A stretch of 64,000 nucleotides of DNA from Liolophura sinensis (lineage: Eukaryota > Mollusca > Polyplacophora > Chitonida > Chitonidae): the NCBI RefSeq assembly GCF_032854445.1, contig NC_088305.1, forward strand, positions 13,749,717 through 13,813,716. Direction: 5' to 3'. Shown here in pieces: positions 1 through 12,420 of the stretch (its first letter is position 1; each line of letters opens with the position of its first letter). The notes below the pieces were generated by a model. That model did not search any database and was not told the origin of the DNA. It worked only from the letters and a program-made list of their open reading frames with translations. The position numbers and the translations under genes were made by a program.

Positions 1-397
1 GTGAAACTTAACTGTCTAGTCAATGGTGTTATATGTCAATGATGTAAAACGGAAAGAAAAAAACGAACGAGTTTCACATGGGGCTAATATAACAGTGTTA
101 TGTTAGTCCTAGCATAGGTCTACCTTTCCACGCAGGTCTATCCAAGATTCAAAGTCCTAGGCTAAATGCTAAAGGATAAAGTTATCAAAATTATTACGGG
201 ATAAAAAAAAATGTAAATGGCTTCTTATTAAAACCCCTACTAAACCGTCTCCGCCCTTATATTTAGCCATATTTTCTCAAAAAAAAAAATCGTCGGGCTT
301 ATATTGAGTCTAGGAGACGTTGCAAAATGCAAGACCCTATCTCCTGAATCCGGCTTATATGCTAGGCTACGAGATATCACTTCCCACAGTTCCCTGT

Positions 398-427
398 CTT
401 TTTGACACCGTCTCAGCTACCGTAATG
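398..427 (+). promoter_or_regulatory. RpL37A: Candidate RpL37A first exon with TOP-like 5' UTR and ATG
   Basis: Exon 2 starts with codon 2, so exon 1 must end in ATG. The best candidate upstream is ATG at 425-427 followed directly by GTGGGT, a usable donor. About 25 bases upstream is a pyrimidine run CTTTTTG (398-404) in a CT-rich context, which would suit a terminal oligopyrimidine start typical of ribosomal-protein mRNAs. A TATA-like stretch lies at about 354-360. No transcript data support this. ATG followed by GTGTTA near position 25 and ATG followed by GTACGA near 2115 are weaker alternatives. Confidence 0.45.
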
Positions 428-3400
428 GTGGGTTGTGTGAATAGCTGAAAGTAAATCTAGAATAATCCCGAACCAACCATGTCTTTGAAATAAATATCGA
501 CATAAATAATTTGTAGTATGATGTTTTTGCTATTTGTGTGTGGCTGTTTTAACGATTATATGTAAGAAGAAGTAGATTAATAAGTTCGGTGAATGTACGT
601 GTCGGTTGATAACAACAACAACTGCATTATGTAGAGTCTCGGCGATCTTGAGTTTATTTATGTCCCATCTCGGGAAGTGTAGGTTCAAGTTGTCAGCGAC
701 GAGAGAACAATGTGGTACTGTAACGTTGTAGAGGGACGTCAGTCGGTTAAATAAATCTGCTTGTTACTGTTCCATTAAGCTCTATGGGGCTGTTTATATA
801 GAGACGTTGCACTGTATCATGCTTGTTTTACCGGTTCTCAGTGTGTAGTCTTCAGCATACTGTTGTTGTCTGCTGCATGACGTGGGTGTCCGGAATCCCT
901 CTCCAGTTTTGCATCCAATGGATGTCAGTGTACTGATACGCTTCACCTTGCAAGTGTGCAGTGGCCAAAACTTCTCTTTGGAGGCCTACCAGCATTATAT
1001 GTCATTCATGCGCCAGGTTTGAAATTAACATATAATGGGTCAGTAACTCTCGGAATTGCTCTACTGTTCGCGATGCTTTTTGTGGAGGCCTGCAGTAGGC
1101 TGTCTCTGAGCGAACATCCCGGGAACACTGGGATATGTCATACATGTTGGATCACCGGTGTTAGCCTTGCGAACGAAGAAGTATTGGTCCAGTACACTGT
1201 CATATATGGGACGCAGAAATGGACAAGGGTTACGAATAACCACGTCATGTAGCAGACAACAACAGTATGTTGAGAACAGCAAACGAGAATTAAAACACAG
1301 CCCCATAGAGCTAAAGTCATCTTGAGGTGTATTTTCAGCAATTTCTAATATTTACCTGTCTCTTAGATGCCTCTCTTGTACAATGTGAAATTTTTTCACT
1401 GGTGCAGCATTGCTGTATAAGTGTGCTTTGAACCAAATTGAAGCTAAAAATGTAGAAGCTGACTGTCTCGTTTTGAACTCTGAGCTTGTGACAGTTTTTG
1501 GTCTTTAAATGTAGGCAGAGCACATTGCCTTATGGGTTTGAATAGGGAGTTTCGAGTTGGAAATCTGAAAATGAAGGTAAAAACAGTCCACCTGTGTCAT
1601 GTGAAAAATGTTAGGCAATCTTTGTAGACATTATTAAATTACTGATCACTTATCCTACCGTGTTCCAGAGGCACAAATGACACCTCTCTCCTTTACAAAC
1701 TTCTCAAGTTCAGCTCTAAAGTTTTGTCCACTGTTAGCCTGCTCTATATAACTTTTTGGGAAATTTTTTCAGATGCTCATGTCATAGTAAACAGGGCTCT
1801 CCATACTTTTTGAAACACCTGTATGATGGCGCTCGGCAAGCGTTAGCAAAAGGGGCGGGGGTCTAGAGACCGCAGGCCTAAAATACATTCATTCTAAGCC
1901 ATTTGCTATTGCATATAACCAATTATCTGTCACTATACAGTGAATTTGTGATATTCAAGACAATAAGTAACATTGGAAAGCAAGGAACCAGGCTGCTAAA
2001 TTCTATAACTGAAAGAAATTAAATTCTGAAGCAACTGAATTGTGCAACACAAAAACCCAATTCTTTTACTTCTATTACTTCTTGGAGTATGCAGTTTTTA
2101 ATGTTCTAACAAAATGGTACGACCAAAAACCGACGGCTGTCGGCTTTTATGGAGAGGCCTGAGTAAATCTTATCCCGCAGTAGTTGCCTAACATTTGTGA
2201 CAGGTCACATGATACATAAGGACTATTTTTACTTTTAGCGATAGAAGAGTTCAAACTAGGAACTACTGTGCCATGTGGGATTGGTAGGTAACGTTAAGGA
2301 AATATTCAGCCATTATTTCCATAGTTAGTATTCCCTGACTGGGGACCTCTGTGGCTCGGTTAGCATGCTAGCACAGCGTAGTGACCCAGGGGCCTATCAC
2401 AAATGCAGTTGCTGTGAGTTCAAGTCCAGCTCCTGCTGGCTTCCTCTCCGGCCGTATGTGGGAACGTCTGCCAACAATCTGCAGATGGTCGTGGGTTTCC
2501 CCCGGGCTCTGCCCTGTTTCCTCCCACTATAATGCTGGTCGCCGTCGTATAAGTAAAATGTTCTTGAGTACATCGTAAAACACCAATAAAATTAATAAAT
2601 ATTCTCCAACTAAATAAAACTGCTTTATTTCACCTGAAGTTTAACATTCTATCTCAAACCGCATAAAGGCCTTTAAATGGTACTGTTGATGCCAACACTT
2701 AATGTTTTCTGATAGGAAAGTAATCAATCTTCTCAAGAAACTATGAATATTAATCAACATGTGTCACCTGTAAAATAAAATAATAAATTTTCAGGTGTAA
2801 CACATTTCTAACCTCTTCTGAGACTTGAACCAGATATTTCTGCTAATTGCTTCACAGGCAAAGCGCACCAAGAAGGTTGGGATCGTGGGCAAGTATGGCA
2901 CAAGGTACGGTGCCTCCCTCCGAAAAACGGTGAAGAAGATGGAGATCACTCAGCATTGCAAGTACACCTGTCAGTTTTGTGGAAAGGTGAGCGACTACAA
3001 ACATTCTCATGTTATCTCTAGGAAAGATTCCGTACACTTGGCACCCATTGCATAGTAGTTCTCATGGTTGATCTTGGTGCAGTACTAGATCTAGAAATTT
3101 GTCCAAAGCTTTGCACAGTTCCTCCATCTTTAAGCTTTTGGACCAGCCCAGATAGCACAGTTGGTAGAGCGTCAACTTCGTGAGTGGTAGATCCAGGATC
3201 AATCCTGGGTTGAGTCACACCTAAGACTTTAAAAGAGGGAGTTGTAACTTCCTCGCTTGACGTTCAGCATGAAGTTGATAGTGCAATGACTGGTTGACCA
3301 GTACCTGTATAATGGCTCGGGCGGGGCGGCTTACTTGCCTTCGTTTAGTCATCTCAGTGAAGCAGCACTAGATAAGAGTGGTGGAAATCCGTCCTGCGAC

Positions 3401-5479
3401 AAGGAGGTATATTACATATACTCTAGGATTCCTTCATCGTCATATGACTGAAAAATTGTTGAGTATGACGTTAAACCCCAAGCACTCACTTAAACTTTTG
3501 GTCTGAAAATAAGATGTTTATGTGAAAAGAAAATGTATAGTTTTTTTTTTTTTTGACGGATTGATGGTTTAAACTGTATGGAGGAATATTTCATTATGAC
3601 GAAAGTCTTTAATGTGAATATCACTTCCTCATAAGGAATGGCTGTCATCATGGAAGTGAAATATCCTAGAGTACGGTGTAAAACACAAATGAAATAAATC
3701 AATCAAAATACTTTGTTGTGAATTTTTTGTCATTATTTTTGTTGATTAATGAGGAATTTCATAGAAATTAACATTGAGCTAAAAACAAGAAATGACACCC
3801 ATCAGAATCTCTTCTTTGGAGGTTACATGTACGTCGTCTTTTTTTTTTACCTCCAACAAACATATTTGTAAGTTTGGCCTTGCATGATAAGCTGGAAACT
3901 GGCTAACCCAGTCAATATGATTGATACATTGTATCTATAAGGGGAGTTTAGTGGTCTGTTTTGAACAGAGTGTTTCTGTGCTACAGTACTGTAAATTTGT
4001 ACAGCCTGCAACATTCCTTGACAGGTGGTGTGATAAAAATATTTCTTATAGGAGTAGGGAGGTTAAGGAGGACAAGCAATGTAGCTTGTATTTGTGGTTT
4101 GAAAGCTACTTTTAACTATGGAAAACCTGGCCATTGATTGACATGTTTATTTCTTGATTGATTTTTTGTTGTATAATTGTTGATGTCAGATTTGTTCAAT
4201 CATGTTATTTTTTTTCTGCGGATACGACCGTGTTGTGCATGTATAGCAAACAGAGTTATGTCCCTTGATATTTGTGCAGCAGTTTTAAATCCTGTTTAAA
4301 GTTGTTGAATGTGTTTTTGTGTGATAGGATGCGATGAAGAGGAGGGCTGTGGGTATTTGGGGATGCAAATCGTGTCGTAAAGTGGTGGCTGGAGGAGCGT
4401 GGGTGTACAGGTAAGGTTAATGCTCTAGGATTAACACAGCTTTGATACTTGTCCTCAAATAGGGAAGTTCCGAATGAGACGTCTTCTATTCCTAGAGGTA
4501 AAAAGAAAATAAAAAAATCCTACTGTATCCTCCGACCAATCAGAAATGTTAGACAACTATTATCAATTACATTCGCTCTAACATGGGGATCTAAAAGAAG
4601 TTCCACAAAATGTTATTTAGAATAGCCGAACTATTCAGAAAATAGAGGAACTTAACAGTTGTGAAAACTCAGAAGTTTCTAACGTTAAAGGGTGTCCTTT
4701 GTGCCTTGGAAACGCGGTGATTGTGTAAACTTATTGGAACAGCCCAGGACAAACTTCAAGTATTGTGTTAAACCATTTGTAGTTGACTTTAAAATCCTGA
4801 CTCTAATCAAATACAGCAGACCGATTTTACGCTCTTTAAGGTGAAAAACACTAACGTCATTCAAGATCTCTGTTATTCTCATGGACAGTTCTGTTTTTTG
4901 TTTTTTTTTTTTGTATTTTTTTTTTTCAATTCCGCTTCTCTCTCGAAAATATTTGTCACTCCCATGACGCAAACCGGTGTTCTGCACGGTTTAATAGATG
5001 ATCAAATACAGCAGACCGATTTTACGCTCTTTAAGGTGAAAAACACTAACGTCATTCAAGATCTCTTATTCTCATGGACAGTTCTGTTTTTTGTTTTTTT
5101 TTCGTATTTTTTTTTTTTTCAATTCCGCTGCTCTCTCGAAAATATTTGTCAGTGCCGTGATGCAAACCGGTGTTCTGCACGGTTTAATAGATGAGGTCCC
5201 ACATGTAGTTTTAAGCCTCAAAACCCCTATAAGGTTTCGTCATAGTAAGTCGCTGTCCTGTAACAAGGGAGGTAATTCAGAACATCTCTATTGGGTTGCA
5301 GGCTTTTATTCAGTCAGATAAGTAAATAGAGGACTTTTGTTTTTGCATCTGAATTTCTGTTTCTGACTTTGCTTTGATCTAAATTTTTCTTTTTTCTTTT
5401 TTCATTCATTCTCAGTACAATGGCAGCAGTGACAGTAAGGAGTGCCGTGAGACGTCTGAGAGACATGAAGGAATCCTAA
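425..5479 (+). CDS. RpL37A: 60S ribosomal protein L37a (eL43), 4 exons
   Basis: Structural protein of the large cytosolic ribosomal subunit. Joining 425-427, 2858-2986, 4328-4410 and 5416-5479 gives an uninterrupted frame of 92 codons plus stop, the usual length of the animal protein. Residues 2-44 contain the family block [22 protein letters not shown]4 zinc ribbon is formed by Cys39, Cys42, Cys57 and Cys60 (CQFC and CKSC), with RRAVGIW and AGGAWVY between and after them. All internal junctions are GT-AG. Cys35 lies where I recall Ala in the human protein. Exons 2-4 are secure. Exon 1 is only the start codon and is inferred. I saw no AATAAA in the first 150 bases after the stop. Confidence 0.93.
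776..1315. repeat. Diverged inverted repeat in RpL37A intron 1
   Basis: AGCTCTATGGGGCTGT near 778 has an exact reverse complement near 1299. A 30-base stretch near 854-883 (ACTGTTGTTGTCTGCTGCAT) returns inverted at about 1244-1273, and weaker similarity continues inward (near 929-940 against 1192-1204). Arms are about 150 bases with an internal spacer of about 250. It could be a foldback element or an inverted duplication. The arms share no long intact reading frame. Confidence 0.7.
2341..2600 (+). mobile_element. SINE family 1 copy, full length
   Basis: tRNA-like head with box A-like GTGGCTCGGTTAGC and box B-like GAGTTCAAGTCC. The conserved body has CCTCTCCGGCCGTATGTGG and the complement of the GACGGCGGCCAGCATTATGG core. 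The tail ends in (AATAAAT). It sits in RpL37A intron 1. The same body recurs more than a dozen times in this window. Confidence 0.85.
2858..2986 (+). CDS. RpL37A: RpL37A exon 2
   Basis: 43 codons between acceptor TTCACAG and donor GTGAGC, phase 0 at both ends. It encodes the basic N-terminal half and the first zinc-binding pair CQFC. Confidence 0.95.
3147..3490 (+). mobile_element. SINE family 2 copy
   Basis: Head AGATAGCACAGTTGGTAGAGCG resembles tRNA box A, and GATCAATCCTGG resembles box B. The body includes GGGCGGGGCGGCTTACTTGC, and the end is GAAAAATTGTTGAGTATGACGTTAAAC. A second copy lies at 9433-9778. Located in RpL37A intron 2. Confidence 0.8.
4328..4410 (+). CDS. RpL37A: RpL37A exon 3
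   Basis: Acceptor GTGATAG and donor GTAAGG. It starts in phase 0 and ends in phase 2 (AG, completed to a Ser codon by exon 4). It encodes [11 protein letters not shown], the second zinc pair CKSC and AGGAWVY. Confidence 0.95.
4806..5195 (+). repeat. 195-bp direct tandem duplication in RpL37A intron 3
   Basis: Unit 1 (about 4806-5000) and unit 2 (about 5001-5195) both run from ATCAAATACAGCAGACCG to GGTTTAATAGATGA. They differ in the length of two T-runs and a few bases. Both lie well clear of the exon 3 donor and exon 4 acceptor. Confidence 0.9.
5416..5479 (+). CDS. RpL37A: RpL37A exon 4 with stop
   Basis: Acceptor TTCTCAG. The first base completes the split Ser codon, then [20 protein letters not shown] and TAA at 5477-5479. 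The ending matches the family C-terminus (AVTV.SA.RRL). The two other frames carry no family similarity. Confidence 0.93.
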
Positions 5480-6400
5480 GCCTGAATTAGGCCCACTGAA
5501 ACTGTTATTGTCACTTCGCCCGTTTGGAACTGTAGAACTGGTTGGATTTCACACCCATATTCATGAGTAAAGGAGATGAGAGAAGAAAATCTTTGTTCTT
5601 GTTTGTTTCATGTTGTGTCTCAGTTGAGCCGTTTTTTTCTTTTTAAATTTTTTTAAAAGCATCTGGCTGATTCAACCAAGATAGTTTTGACGATGAACTT
5701 GAAACAAACAATGTGATTTTAAAATTGTGTAATAGAGGGTAGTTAGTGGGAGGGATCGTTAAAATTTTGAAAAGGTTATAAATGTTTTCAAAGTAAGTAA
5801 TAGTCTTTAACAGTTTGTAATCTTTCAGCAATTAATGTTTTGATCAGGTTTAGATTTTCCCTAATTCAAAATTTGCATAATCGAATCAGCCCTAGATTTA
5901 TTTCACATCAGACCTAAAGCCAGGTTCACCCCGCTTTCCTGAAGGTGAAACTTTTAAAGATTGGCGTTGAATGCCAATCGAACAAAGGACCGTTGGTCTA
6001 GTTCCTGTGCAGGTGGTACCAATGTCCAAGACTGCAGTAACAGAACACATTCTATCATAACTCAGAAAAAGATTTGAGAGTTTGTTTGACAGTACTAATT
6101 AGATTATCGGTTTGAATGTTCACTGGCCTAAATTGAAAGGTTTTCACACAGGTGCAGCGCGCACTCTACTCATGACACCTGTGCAATGTGGATCACGGGA
6201 ACGTGCGTTTTTTTAGGCTATGTTTTCAGTGTACAGACTACTCAAGCTGTGACCTTGAAAATTAGTCAGTATATTAACAAAATCATGCCATTTGAATGTT
6301 TGAAAGGATTTGATCAAAGGATAGAGGGAGCAATGCAGCATCAAAGTATGGCCAATTTTTTTTACGCCTACCCGATATATATATACATGTATATGTATAA

Positions 6401-6500
6401 ATTTAGTTGATTGGTATTTTACGCCGTACACAAGAATGTTACAGTTATACAATGACCGCCAGCATGATATTGGGAGGAGCTGGGCAGAGCCTGGGTAAAA
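6401..6500 (-). mobile_element. SINE family 1, truncated
   Basis: The tail and part of the body (GATTGGTATTTTACGCCGTA, then GACCGCCAGCATGATATTGG) are present. The tRNA-like head is missing. Confidence 0.7.
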
Positions 6501-6946
6501 CAAATCATCGTTCGTGCTAAAAGCTTAAATGTGAGTATTTCGTTCAGTATGATTTCCGAAATCACCGCTTCTCGCACTCACAAGTGATCGCGTGACATCG
6601 GTTGTCATAGAGATAATGACCTAGACTTAGGTCACAACTTTGGAGCCAAATGTTTCGATAAATGAGCGGTTATGAATGCTGATATTTTCGAACAAAAATG
6701 AAAGCTCACCATCTTATGGTGAACTAATGGACTGTGACATGTTTTCTGATCACAGAAATCACAGATTTCCTCAATGTTTTCTACAACTATATTTAGTGAA
6801 ATGTGTGGTTCGGTTCCAGCCGTTACGCACATATCGATATCAGTACGCATCTCGTTCACATACTTACCAATCAAACAGACGTTGTCTTAACTATGAACTA
6901 CCTAAACCGGCTCAAAACAAATTATTGGATAAATAGGATGTGCAAT

Positions 6947-7042
6947 TTGTGACCCATTCTGTGAAAATTATTAAACTCGTGATGTAATTTTGAAAATTAC
7001 ACCACTCGTTTAATAAAATTGATAGAATGGGTCACGAATTGT
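6947..7042. repeat. Palindromic foldback element
   Basis: GTGACCCATTCT near 6950 pairs with AGAATGGGTCAC near 7024. Inside, TTAAACTCGTGATGTAATTTT pairs imperfectly with AAAATTACACCACTCGTTTAA. Arms are about 45 bases with almost no loop, typical of a small non-autonomous foldback or MITE-like element. Confidence 0.75.
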
Positions 7043-7260
7043 AGGCGTATACCCTCATATATTCAACATAATATCCAGGTAGTTTGATGGAATATTTATG
7101 TAGATTTAATAGAATATGTGTGTTATATTTAACAATAATCCGCTCCAATAACCGAATATATTCCAGCATCACTCCGACAACTGACTTTGTGTTAAATTAA
7201 GATTAATTTTTTGAGTGTCCATTTCCTATGATTTTATTTGTCGTGTCTGGTAATCTTCCT

Positions 7261-7440
7261 CGTTAGGAGCCTCTTATCAGTGCGATCACTGGGAGTTCAA
7301 GTCCAACTCTGCCAGCAACTTGCCGATCCTGACGGCCTTCCCTCGAGCACTGCCCGGTTTCCTCCCACCACAATGCCAGCTGCCGTCGTAAACGTGAAAT
7401 ATTCTTGAGAACGGCGTAAAACACCAGTCAAATAAATAAA
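7261..7440 (+). mobile_element. SINE family 1 copy, partly deleted head
   Basis: GAGTTCAAGTCCAACTCTGCC (box B-like) is followed by the family body with internal deletion, CGGTTTCCTCCCACCACAATG, and the tail AAAACACCAGTCAAATAAAT. Confidence 0.75.
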
Positions 7441-7593
7441 TGTGAACACTTCAAACCTATGACCTGCACCAAACAAAGCCGCTTTCCCCTTATTAACTAT
7501 AAGATTAGCAATGCATGTTACATGAAGTTGACGTCAGTATAGGAGGGATAGAAATAAGCATTCTTTTCCATTTATATATGCATATATATTCAT

Positions 7594-7935
7594 ATGTATG
7601 CTTCAAGTTTTACGTCGTGCTATTTTCATAATTTGTCATATGACGACGAGCAATCTTTAGAGGTCTTTGCATCTAATATACTGAGGCTCTTCGAGACAGG
7701 GCGAGCGTATGGTGTCAAGGTGCTGTCGCCACTGAAGTACGCCTGTAGTCATGCCGAAACACACATGACACGTACCCCATCCAGTCACATTACAGCGACA
7801 CCGGGCCAAACCAGTCCTGTTTTCTTGTTCTAACCTCTCAGTGCTTTGTCCCATTTTGAAAGACTTTTGGTATTTTGGTATGACCCGACTTGGGTTTGAT
7901 CCCAGGTCTCTTACCAGTACTCTAACAACTTTTTT
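7594..7935 (-). mobile_element. SINE family 3 copy
   Basis: Shares CATATGACGACGAG, CATGCCGAA.ACAC..CATGACA, CAC.GGGCCAA.CC and TATGACCCGACTTGGGTTTGATCC with copies at 18.35 and 59.95 kb. On the minus strand the last block is box B-like, so this is probably a tRNA-derived element in reverse orientation. Confidence 0.75.
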
Positions 7936-9432
7936 TTTTATCTTTGTAGGTCCCTTATAATTTGAGTTGTATCTGGGTTACAAAGTTCATTAACTAAGTT
8001 TATAATGAACAGGGGCCTAGCCAACAAACCAAAAGTGTGCATTATCCCAAACCGATGAGGCGAGGGTCCATGGGCCGCAAAGGCCGCGGAAGCTCTTGAC
8101 CCTATATAGCTGTAGTTGCGTTTGAACGTGTTCTAAGATAAGAAATATTCATCCTCAAGGTTGTGATGAAGAAAACCTGAGCTGCACATTTTGGAACAAA
8201 TTTAGTTTTCGGATCGCTTCCATACTTTCATAGGCTATATATACTTACTTACTTTCCGTTGAAATACCGATATAATCGCTATGTGAAATATTTACTCTAA
8301 TAGAGCGAGCGGATAAAGCACGGCAATGTTTAGGATACATTGACCAGAGTGATCACGCCTGTATAGACAGAGAGGTGGCGGGGTCATACATAGGCAAGCG
8401 GAACGACTGTCCCGTATATTGTATACAATTTTAGGCGAGGATGCAGGGGCCGCCCAGGCCCTGGAAACTCTGAGGTTCCAGACGGTCATGTTGCAAATCC
8501 CATTTCAGCCAGTTAAAGTTAATACAAACAGATGTACAGCCTTTAATGTGAAAATCTTAAAAATCGGTGTGGTAAGATGGAGTTCATTTGAACAGGGAGA
8601 TTATCGCCTCGCTGAAAACATGCCATAAAACAGGACAAATATACTGCACCGAGTTACGCTGGGTGCCGGAGGATAATAGGCCTTCCGGGGGAATCAACAG
8701 ATGCAAGTTTTCACTCCGTTTGAATGCTCATTTACATTGTCCAATTTTTAAAATTACAAAATTTCAGATACCGTGAAAACATGAACGCTTTCCACCGAGG
8801 TTAAACTGTCTGATCAGTAAAATTACAGTACGCTAATCTGTGTGAACAAATTAAGAGAAGCTTTTAACATCTGACTCAAAACAGTAGAAATAAAGCAATG
8901 AACATTCATTGTTGTGTATTTTCTTACATGACTGGATCGAAAAGTGGGGAGATCAGAATATATGGGGCACTTAGGGACAGGCCATTCAATACAGTTATCA
9001 CTTGACAGCTTAGTCTGTAACTCGACTGATTCCCAAGGACTGTGTGCATTGGATTTAAAGCACACAGTGTTCACTGATGGTCTGTGTTATCTGCCATGTC
9101 TAGAATCTCCTGACACATTCCAGGTTAGATTTTGCCATTTTTCTCCAATTTTCTGGTACGACACCCGATTCCGGAACTGAGACCGGCCATTTCAGAATTT
9201 TCAGAATTGGCAAGTGCGAATCCAATCGCAGTCCGTCGCAGTAAAACGGACATGGCCGTTGTAATTTTTTTACTGTGCGTTTTTTACATTTTTTCCACTT
9301 TTGCAGTGGGAGTTATACAGCTCAGTCTGTTTTTTTATTCATCCCACCCCCCACCCCCCAAGGAGAAAAGAACAACAAGTCCCAGAAAAAGATATTGGGC
9401 CCCGAGATAATTAGCCAATCGGATTGCAACTT

Positions 9433-9778
9433 ATCGGCGTGGATAGCACAGTTGGTAGAGCGTCCGCTTCGGGACCGGTAGATCCAGGAGTCACACCTAA
9501 GACTTTAAAAGAGGAAGTTTTAACTTCCTCGCTTGGCGTTCAGTATGAAGGGGATAGTGCAACGACTGGTTGACCCGTATCAGTATAATGGCTTGGGCGG
9601 GGCGGCTTACTTGCCTTCGGTAAGTCGTCTCAGTGAAGCAGCGCTAGATAAAAGAGCGGTAGAAATCCGTCCTGCTACAAGGAGGTACATTACACGTACA
9701 TGCACCCTAAGGATTCCTTCGTCGTCGTATGACTGAAAAATTGTTGAGTACGACGTTAAACCACAAGCACGCACGCAC
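9433..9778 (+). mobile_element. SINE family 2 copy with target-site duplication
   Basis: Starts GCGTGGATAGCACAGTTGG and ends GAGTACGACGTTAAACCACAAG plus a short CACG-rich tail. It is flanked by GGATTGCAACTT (about 9420-9432) and GGACTGCAACTT (about 9779-9790), a one-mismatch duplication as expected from retrotransposition. It also lies inside a pre-existing repeat of CCCCGAGATAAT (9401 and 9869). Confidence 0.8.
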
Positions 9779-9916
9779 GGACTGCAACTTGGTTCGTGGC
9801 TTCGTCTAAATCGCGATACCTGCGGGCATTGGCTGGATTATCTCGGAGCCCGACTTAGTTATCTCGAGCCCCGAGATAATCATCCAATGATAGTGTCAGA
9901 TACATGAACGTTTCAA

Positions 9917-9944
9917 CGAATGCGCAAAGCTGATTGCGCATTCG
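9917..9944. other. Short perfect hairpin
   Basis: CGAATGCGCAA and TTGCGCATTCG form 11-base perfect arms around a 6-base loop in the spacer. No run of T follows and no gene is adjacent, so no function is assigned. Confidence 0.6.
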
Positions 9945-10339
9945 AGCGGACGAGAGCTCCCGTTGTTGGATTAGGGGCCTAGCCTACCCAGGGCTCTCGT
10001 GGTATTCACATTGATTCACACGACTGTCTTTGAGGAAGTAAAAGTATTTTGGAATATGTCTATATGTTTGCCTTTATCTCCGAAATTATAAGACTGGTAT
10101 AGTTGGGGGTGGGGGGAAATGCACATGCCTATTTTAACTCTTACAGATCGCGGAGTCGTTCTGCCAGACGTCCTGTTGGCTGAGCTCGTGTATGACTCAA
10201 TCAATCTCTTCTTAGCCAAACGAAATCACTGTGTCCATACAAGCCTGTATAAAAGGGAAACTGTGAAGAATAAACGTGGGTGTGAATAGTGTACAGATAG
10301 TGCATTCTGTGGGACATTAGGAATTGTCAGTTCGAGAGA

Positions 10340-10390
10340 AGTGATATTCAACGAGGGCGAAGCGCGAGGTGAATATCACTTGTCGAGTTT
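10340..10390. repeat. Inverted repeat with GCGAAGCGC centre
   Basis: GAAGTGATATTCA and TGAATATCACTT face each other around CGAGGGCGAAGCGCGAGG. It looks like a short foldback or element terminus. Confidence 0.55.
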
Positions 10391-10500
10391 ACGTTATCAC
10401 AGAGTGTTGTCCTCTTAGTTAAAGTGAACATCTGACAAAAATCAGAGAATAAATCTGATATAATTATTATAGTAGTATTGCAGAGGTGTTCTAATATATT

Positions 10501-10502
<2 letters not shown>

Positions 10503-10574
<72 letters not shown>
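10503..10574. repeat. (AT)n microsatellite
   Basis: About 36 uninterrupted AT dinucleotides. Confidence 0.97.
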
Positions 10575-10576
<2 letters not shown>

Positions 10577-12420
10577 CTAATCTACACCGTTTGTCAACAA
10601 AATAAATAGCAAACAATCGTTAGTGCATAACCATTCATGTGGTGACGCCACTTTGCCACGTTATAGCTGTCTAGACTGACGTCACAAAACCTAGGAGCTC
10701 CCCCATACCATCGGTATTAAACAATGTGGCAATAAGACAATACAAACAAAAACGCCTGATATACAAGCAAAGAGTATTAGCTCTGTTCCGTGTTCATTTC
10801 AAAGCGCCGATGTTTCTTTCAGTGTATCGTTCGGTCAGTGCAATGTTCGTGGAAACGAGCGTCGTGTTTTAGTGGTCCTTCCGTATCAGCTTCTGGGAAT
10901 TTACCGAAAATAGCAGGACCTCATTCAGACCGACAGACCGTTTCATTCACATTTTGGGAAGATAATTTCGTAATAAATCTGACTTTGTTAAGGAAAAATA
11001 ATGCAAAGTCACAATATTTTTCTTCAAGCAATGACTCTCACCCGGCGGTTTTCTTGCCAGCTCACCCTCACAAATCACTGCAGTATCCTGCTGTGGTCCA
11101 AATTGCATCAGTTTATCACTTCATCGAATTTATTCATCACTTCATCGAATTTATTGCCTCGATATCTGTCTATCTACTATGAGAAACCACACTGAAAATC
11201 GAAAGCTACATGTAACAGTTGTCAACGGTTAACGGTTTCAGCGCTAGTGATTGGCCAAGTTTATAGGAGCTTCTACATCATGGCTACTCGGAGTGAATTG
11301 TCCGTCAGTGCCATACCCTTAATGCTGAACTTCATCTCCTCGGTTTCAAACCTTTATAAGGTTTTTACATATTTTTCTGTGATAACCGTGTCTTATATTA
11401 TTTTTTCTATCTCTATATAGTGGTAGACTTATGCTCACTTTAAGCTCAGTCCGCACGCTGTGGAGTGGCCCAGTACATTCCTGTTTATTATGAAGTTAGA
11501 CCAGATGCTCTTAATTCGAGAACGACATGTATTTGTTTTACTCACGCACACGGTTCCTGTGGGATTGGCTGCACTTAGCGTGGGAAACTTCCCACACCAT
11601 TTGGAATGTTTGGGCCTACTCATCGTAGCTTTATACTTGATTAACGACAAAGTAAATTTTTCAGTTTTAGAATTGCGGACGATAATGAAAGAGGGAAAAT
11701 CGGCGTTCGCCGTGCATGGCAAACCATGCACTGACCTATGGTAATTATGTGACGTACAGACAAACACACCACAGGCTTACGGCATGGTGAAAGAAAAGTG
11801 GTCAACAACACATGCGCATACGGCCACAAAAGCCTCGTCGATCGCATCTTTTCATCAAGCGGTGCCTGAGGATACAGACCCCCATTACAACTTCCGTTTT
11901 TCGGAATGAAATTTTGTGTATTTTAGGGTATAAAGTCTTTTTTTTTTTGCTCCCAGGCGGCCTTTTTTGGTGTACAGGTGCATGTTTGGTATTAAAATGC
12001 TGGAAACTGTCTAAACTTTGAGTAGGTGTGAGCTATATGGATGAAAGTTTTGAAATTCTGGGCGAGAGGACACAAGGTGTGAGGTATTCATGAGGCTGCG
12101 AGTGACGCCCCTTTGGCGTTGCTAGGCACGCCTACCAGCTGCCGGCATGGAAAGGTCCAGATTTTAACGTTCAACCTATATCAAGATTTTTATGGCTCGT
12201 TTCTCACAGGCTGCGTCAGGTATGCACCAAAGCTTATTGGCAACGGAATGTTTGGGATTGAGCTACAGCGCTAGACGTTAACATTGTCGCTTATGGAAAA
12301 TCAATGGGGGTCTGAGGCCATGAGAGTGGAAATCAGCAAATTCTCTGTCCAAGGCCGGCTTTGAACACATACCTCCTGTTTTTGAGTTGGTATAAGGACG
12401 GCACATTCTTTGTTGAACGG

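Noticed and set aside
11435..11767. ORFs of 94-110 codons on both strands as candidate genes
   Set aside because: No recognised motif, no splice partners and equal openness on both strands; likely chance.
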